This document shows, one piece after another, positions 6,936 to 10,000 of a DNA stretch of 10,000 nucleotides (within the stretch, counting starts at the first letter, position 1; each line of letters begins with the position of its first letter). Position numbers and translations under genes: made by a program. Source of the stretch: Halocaridina rubra (taxonomy: Eukaryota > Arthropoda > Malacostraca > Decapoda > Atyidae); the NCBI GenBank assembly GCA_037179515.1, contig JAXCGZ010017699.1:25001-35000 (forward strand). Direction: 5' to 3'. The notes below the pieces were generated by a model. It saw nothing but the letters and a program-made list of their open reading frames with translations, made no database searches and had not been told where the DNA came from.

Positions 6936-6952
6936 TATATATATATATATAT
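6936..6952 (+). repeat. TA-repeat tail of the LINE
   Basis: TA dinucleotide run directly after AATAAAC. It takes the place of a poly(A) tail, as in LINEs whose 3' ends finish in a short tandem repeat, or it may be the TA-rich target into which the element inserted. Confidence 0.7.
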
Positions 6953-6954
6953 GT

Positions 6955-7173
6955 GAGATTTTCATCCGTCGGAATCTCGTCCAATTCAAAGCCTCAGGTG
7001 GCGTTGTCGTCACTTCAGGATATGAGTTCGTCGAGAATGCGTCGTCGGAGCCTTGGGTGGTGGCAGACACTCAAGGTTTTGGCGGAGCACCCCGATGGCT
7101 GGAGGTCAAGCGTACATTTAAGAGAGAAGCCAGCACTGGTAGTTCCAGTCCCGTGTATGAAGTGCTTATGTGA
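6955..7173 (+). other. GC-richer island with degraded open frame, possible coding remnant
   Basis: The sequence changes sharply from the AT-rich LINE tail to a GC-richer block. One plus-strand frame reads 72 residues (from EIFIRRNLVQFK, through EPWVVADTQGFGGAPRWLEV, to PVYEVLM) to a TGA at 7171-7173, and a second stop (TAG, 7201) follows in the same frame. Another plus-strand frame runs from 6953 to 7237 but begins with GTG, not ATG, so it is not a normal eukaryotic start. Near 7165-7195 that other frame (CEVKIDGRWYPRAV) looks the more protein-like, which hints at a frameshift. I do not recognise the product. It may be an old transposon or exon fragment. Confidence 0.35.
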
Positions 7174-7396
7174 GGTGAAGATAGATGGGAGATGGTACCC
7201 TAGGGCAGTGGAACATCAAAGGAAGAAGAGTTGTTGAATATTGAGAAAATGACGAAACGGAATCAAACTTATGTTACATTACTAAAGGATATTGAACTCT
7301 CGTATTTCGTGATTGGAAGTTTTCTTGTGTTATACTAACGGGGAGAAGTTATGTGCTCTCGTTTGTGTGTGCGCGTGGGTGTGCGTATGTGTGTTT
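7174..7396. other. Non-coding stretch with TG-rich run
   Basis: No supported gene. The first part is ordinary sequence with scattered stops. About 7361-7396 is an impure GTGTGTGCGCGT-type run leading into the 35-bp duplication. Confidence 0.6.
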
Positions 7397-7476
7397 GTAT
7401 GAATGTGTTTTTCTGCAATTTTTTGCAGGTGGTATGAATGTGTTTTTCTGCAATTTTTTGCAGGTGGTATGAATGT
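7397..7476. repeat. Tandem 35-bp duplication plus partial third unit
   Basis: Units 7397-7431 and 7432-7466 are identical over 35 bases, and the first 10 bases recur at 7467-7476. Each unit contains a pyrimidine-rich run ending TTTTTTGCAG before GTG, which resembles a 3' splice acceptor. There is no evidence for an exon here. Confidence 0.95.
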
Positions 7477-7478
7477 AA

Positions 7479-7525
7479 TGACACACGTATACACCCCCCC
7501 CCCAAACATGCACACACGCGTGTAC
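7479..7525. repeat. CA-rich and C10 low-complexity run
   Basis: Contains ACACACG, a run of ten C (7494-7503) and ACACACGCGTGTAC, with ACACGCGTGT forming a 10-bp palindrome. Low complexity; the short ORFs across it are artefacts. Confidence 0.85.
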
Positions 7526-7651
7526 ATAACCCTTCCCTATTCGTATCACACGAGAATAACTTTGGGATCAGGTATAGATACCAACTTCCCCCAGAGTCGT
7601 TCTCTATACTTGTTCCCAACTTCCCTTTTATGAAAAGAGAGAAACAATTTT

Positions 7652-7920
7652 ACATATTATAAAAAGTAAAAAAAAAATATATATATATATACATATAAAA
7701 AGGTAAAAAAAATACATATTGAAAAGGTAAAAAAAAATATACATCTAAAAGGGTAAAAAAAGATATACATATAAAAAGGTAAAAAAAAATATACATATTA
7801 TAAAAAGGTAAAAAAATATACATATTATAAATAGGTAAAAAATATATACATATTATGAAAAGGTAAAAAAAATATACATATTATATAAAGGAAAAATGTA
7901 TTATATAAAGGAAAAAAAAT
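7652..7920. repeat. AT-rich minisatellite, about 10 units of 23-31 bp
   Basis: The units follow the pattern TATACATATTATAAAAAGG then TAAAAAAAA, varying in the length of the A run and in a few bases. I count about ten. The last two units lack the T of GGTAAA (GGAAAA). The repeat ends where ordinary sequence resumes at about 7921. Confidence 0.9.
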
Positions 7921-8284
7921 TTCCAAAATGTTTTGAACCTATTAATAGGTGAATCCATGTTTATTAAACAAAGTCACCCAAGGGCCTACTCCTGATAATC
8001 TCTCATCTGTTTCATTCCTTTTTCTTTTAATGTTTCATTCATGTCTACATATTTATTGCATATCATAGTATTGAATAGACTATTTGTTGCTATTCAAACT
8101 GGCATAATTTATGTGTTCAGGTTTTGGATATTGTATTTTATGTTGAATTTTGTGTCTTTTGCTAATTAGGGTTATTTTTTCCTGTAGCAGAATTTTTTAT
8201 TATATCCCGATGGTATATATGGAGACGAAAAGTTATAACGTTAAAATAAAAATGCATTTGACTCCCCTCCCTTCTTCTCCCCCT
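7921..8284. other. AT-rich non-coding stretch; 14-bp palindrome at 7937-7950
   Basis: No gene, RNA or mobile-element signature seen. The only local structure is ACCTATTAATAGGT, a perfect 14-bp palindrome that may well be chance in such AT-rich sequence. Confidence 0.6.
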
Positions 8285-8366
8285 AACAATAATGATAATA
8301 ATAATAATAATATCATTATTGATTATGATAATAATAATTATTATATTAATATTATTATTATTTTAT
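8285..8366. repeat. AAT/ATT triplet tract with self-complementary halves
   Basis: An AAT-type left part (about 8287-8312) and an ATT-type right part (about 8338-8364) are roughly reverse complementary, so the tract can fold back on itself. Imperfect triplet repeats are interrupted by GAT and CATT. Confidence 0.85.
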
Positions 8367-8501
8367 GAACCAAAATTCCTTCGTATGTAATAAATCGTAA
8401 TAATCATATTTGGATCTTAGGGTAACCTACTGCAGGTATTGATATATACACTAACTCTTTACCTATTACTATAGACGGTACACTCATTACTTCGTACCAT
8501 C

Positions 8502-8704
8502 GATTATTATTATTTTTTTTTTGGGTGGGGCTTTTCATATGTAGCAATGAGTAGCCATTCAAAAAGGGTTGGACACAGACAGGCTGGGGCTGGGGGATTA
8601 AGACAAGATGCCCTTCCCCGCCCTCCACGACAGGATCGAACCCGCATTAGTCAGGCTTGTCACTTCCCGACATGCGCGCTCTATCACTGAGTTAACGCGG
8701 CGCC
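8502..8704 (-). mobile_element. tRNA-derived SINE
   Basis: Read on the minus strand, the element starts GGCGCCGCGTTAACTCAGTG. It has an A box, a B box (GGTTCGATCC) and a tRNA-unrelated body of about 110 bases containing GGAAGGGCATC, and ends in an A run followed by AAT triplets (8502-8522). The tRNA-like part can form a D stem (CTC/GAG) and an anticodon-like hairpin (TGTC/GACA around a 7-base loop whose middle reads GAA), but the 3' acceptor strand does not pair with the 5' end. It is therefore a SINE head and not a functional tRNA. A tRNA-Phe origin is a guess. SINEs borrow LINE enzymes to move; nothing ties this one to the LINE in this window. Confidence 0.85.
8633..8694 (-). promoter_or_regulatory. 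Internal RNA polymerase III promoter (A and B boxes)
   Basis: On the minus strand, the A box TAACTCAGTGATAGAGC lies at 8678-8694 and the B box GGTTCGATCC at 8633-8642. Both match type 2 Pol III consensus well, with tRNA-like spacing, so the SINE could still be transcribed. Confidence 0.75.
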
Positions 8705-8898
8705 TTTCCGCATCATCTCTTATATATACATAAATGTCTGCAGTCCTTGTGTAAGGAGGATGGCCTAGTCAAAGCACACATTCACTCATTAATATAATAT
8801 TATAGTGATGATAGTATTTCTTTCCTCAACTCTAAATTAAAATTTTAGGTTATGAAAAAATTATATCAAGACATGATAACAAAACATAAAAAGCTGTA
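8705..8898. other. AT-rich non-coding stretch
   Basis: Flank of the SINE. No feature supported. Confidence 0.6.
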
Positions 8899-8924
8899 TG
8901 TGTGTGTGTGTGTGTGTGTGTGTG
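8899..8924. repeat. (TG)13 microsatellite
   Basis: Thirteen uninterrupted TG dinucleotides, followed by CACGTG. Confidence 0.95.
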
Positions 8925-9287
8925 CACGTGTTCAACCTAATTAATTGAATTGTTCTCACGATCTATTGCTCCATTCTCGTACCTCTGTCTCTAAGTTACT
9001 TTATTTTTTTTTTATTCACCAATACTTTGTACGTACATGTATTTGTGTATTTACTTATTTTTTCCGGTATTATTATCTTTATTCTCTCAAGTTATAAAAG
9101 CTATAAAGGCTGAGAATAATTAATAAATACATTTTTTAAATATCCAGATTCCTGGTTGTTTTTTGTAGCATTTTATATAACACACAGATAATAAGTATGA
9201 CGGCATTATTTCAGTAAAATCAAACACAATTCTACCATTACAAATGTACAGAGTTTAAGATGAATATTGTATGTATATGAACCAGAG
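8925..9287. other. AT-rich non-coding stretch
   Basis: No open frame, RNA gene, repeat family or regulatory motif I can support. It contains short T runs only. Confidence 0.6.
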
Positions 9288-9309
9288 ATTATTATTATTA
9301 TTATTATTA
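9288..9309. repeat. (ATT)7 microsatellite
   Basis: Seven ATT units without interruption. Confidence 0.95.
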
Positions 9310-9642
9310 GTTTACACTGTTAAGGGTAATTAAAGCAGGACGTTTTATATATTATATTTATTTATTTTAACATTATGTAGTTAATGTATTATTATCATAT
9401 CCTGTATTCTTACTTTAACTAGATAAAAAGTATTCATTTCATCGCCAGAGATCTTATCGCAAACTGCAATCTTAACAATGAAAAATTAAATATTTGTCTA
9501 GATATTAGCACTAACCTCACGGGATAAAAATGATCCAGTATTTGGGCAATGCATTATGGATACATAGACGGAGAGGAGAGACAGGGAGAAAATTCTGGAC
9601 TCTTATGCCAAGATAAACTCCGCGATCCACTATACTTGATCA
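9310..9642. other. AT-rich non-coding stretch
   Basis: No feature supported up to about 9560. Base composition then becomes more GC-rich (9560-9642), which may be the outer part of the repeat copy that follows. Confidence 0.55.
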
Positions 9643-9716
9643 CTCCTCTTGGGTCCTTGGGGATAAAGGGCCACCACCATTGCCTCCCCCTATCAACGAC
9701 CTGCTTAGGTCACCCA
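9643..9716 (-). repeat. Second, diverged copy of the repeat at window start
   Basis: CTCTTGGGTCCTTGGGGATA, AAGGG and the following CCACCACCATTGCCTCCC align with positions about 8-50 (CTCTTAGCTCTATGAGGATA, AAGGG, then a CGCCACAATTCCCTC block) in the same orientation. Later similarity (TGCTTAG) continues with gaps. Both are probably copies of one LINE or SINE family. The strand is given by analogy with the minus-strand LINE tail at 221-590 and is inferred. Confidence 0.55.
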
Positions 9717-9941
9717 CACGTCAAACATATTTTACAATAACACAATCTGCGAAGTCAGATAATATCCATTATAGCTTCCTACCAAAAGTACAAATGTATC
9801 GTAGTTACCAAATAGTCTGAAAAAAAAAATGTTCACTTAACGTTATATATATATTTTATTTCTAAGTAACGCACGATGAATAGTACTGTCATTTATATTA
9901 TTCTTTAGTTTACATGAAATAATTGTAAAAAACATTCATGC

Positions 9942-9943
<2 letters not shown>
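9717..9943. other. AT-rich non-coding stretch
   Basis: No supported feature. Confidence 0.55.
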
Positions 9944-9974
<31 letters not shown>

Positions 9975-9993
9975 CATTATTATTATTATTATT
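9944..9993. repeat. TTA/ATT triplet microsatellite
   Basis: About 50 bases of ATT-type triplets with one C interruption at 9975. Confidence 0.95.
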
Positions 9994-10000
9994 TGCAAAT

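Larger units (their letters stand above)
2338..6952 (+). mobile_element. Apparently intact two-ORF non-LTR retrotransposon (LINE) plus truncated sibling copy
   Basis: The unit contains a leader, an L1-like ORF1 (2521-3252), an APE/RT ORF2 (3291-6317), a 3' UTR with AATAAA, and a second copy of the 3' end finishing in a TA run rather than poly(A). Neither ORF shows a stop or frameshift, so the element is young and possibly active. The left limit is uncertain: I place it after the 7-bp GTGAGAT at 2331-2337, because the same 7 bases follow the TA tail at 6953-6959, a possible target-site duplication. A limit anywhere from about 2285 to 2440 is possible. No LTRs, integrase or RNase H motif were seen. 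Confidence 0.8.
6610..6952 (+). mobile_element. Second, 5'-truncated copy of the LINE 3' end
   Basis: It starts within the ORF2 coding sequence: 6610-6648 encodes the same final 12 codons (CQYIYEVLKLYR and stop) as 6279-6317. It continues through the whole 3' UTR to AATAAACTATAT and a TA run. The two codon differences (CAA/CAG, TTA/CTA) are both synonymous. A severely 5'-truncated sibling inserted into the TA tail of the full-length copy explains this simply. Tandem duplication of the 3' end is the alternative. Confidence 0.8.

Noticed and set aside
6953..7237. A 94-codon plus-strand frame as a gene
   Set aside because: It begins with GTG, not ATG; the composition is R/S-rich, and a competing frame is equally protein-like. 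It is kept only as an unexplained island.
7330..7662. Several overlapping small ORFs on both strands
   Set aside because: They derive from the TG/CA-rich runs, the C10 run and the 35-bp duplication.
7652..7920. A CRISPR-like array
   Set aside because: The units are directly adjacent, AT-rich and without unique spacers, in a eukaryotic context. It is a minisatellite.
8404..8704. A functional tRNA gene or a 74-codon minus-strand ORF
   Set aside because: The tRNA-like part lacks a matching acceptor strand and is followed by a SINE body and AAT tail. The ORF crosses the SINE and its flank and has no family features.
9549..9740. A 63-codon plus-strand ORF
   Set aside because: It overlaps the second copy of the GC-rich repeat and has no recognisable motif.

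Overview
This is a eukaryotic, AT-rich, repeat-dominated window. The repeat types (48 uninterrupted AT dinucleotides, ATT and TG microsatellites, a tRNA-derived SINE, several classes of non-LTR retrotransposon and a hAT-like end) suggest an arthropod, and I think most likely a decapod crustacean. The species cannot be fixed from the sequence alone. There are no operons, bacterial genes or CRISPR-like arrays.

Layout. Positions 1-885 hold decayed minus-strand LINE remnants: a GC-rich tail, the C-terminal tail of a reverse-transcriptase protein, and a Jockey-like reverse-transcriptase piece abutting it. A hAT-like terminal sequence (886-955) and a pure AT microsatellite (969-1064) follow. Two nested or adjacent hairpins (1116-1146 and 1145-1207) then lie directly upstream of an apparently intronless gene for an unrecognised 340-residue membrane protein (1255-2277).

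The centre is an apparently intact two-ORF LINE on the plus strand. ORF1 (2521-3252) encodes an L1-ORF1p-like RNA-binding chaperone. ORF2 (3291-6317) encodes an APE endonuclease, a reverse transcriptase with an MMDD active-site box, and a C-terminal CCHC motif. Its 5' leader carries an E2F-like site, a perfect 14-bp RFX X-box palindrome and a short upstream ORF. The 3' end occurs twice in tandem (about 6279-6610 and 6610-6940). The second copy includes the last codons of ORF2, ends in a TA run, and looks like a 5'-truncated sibling copy. ORF1 protein would coat the LINE RNA. ORF2 protein would nick the target and reverse transcribe the RNA in place.

The right side (6953-10000) has no convincing gene. 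It holds a GC-richer island with degraded open frames, a duplicated 35-bp unit, a minisatellite of about 10 units, AAT/ATT tracts, a SINE with recognisable A and B boxes (minus strand, 8502-8704), a TG microsatellite, and a second diverged copy of the repeat that opens the window.

The observations most worth checking are the RFX/E2F-type sites in the LINE leader, the tandem 3' ends with only synonymous changes in the shared codons, and the unknown membrane protein behind a near-perfect palindrome and immediately upstream of the LINE.
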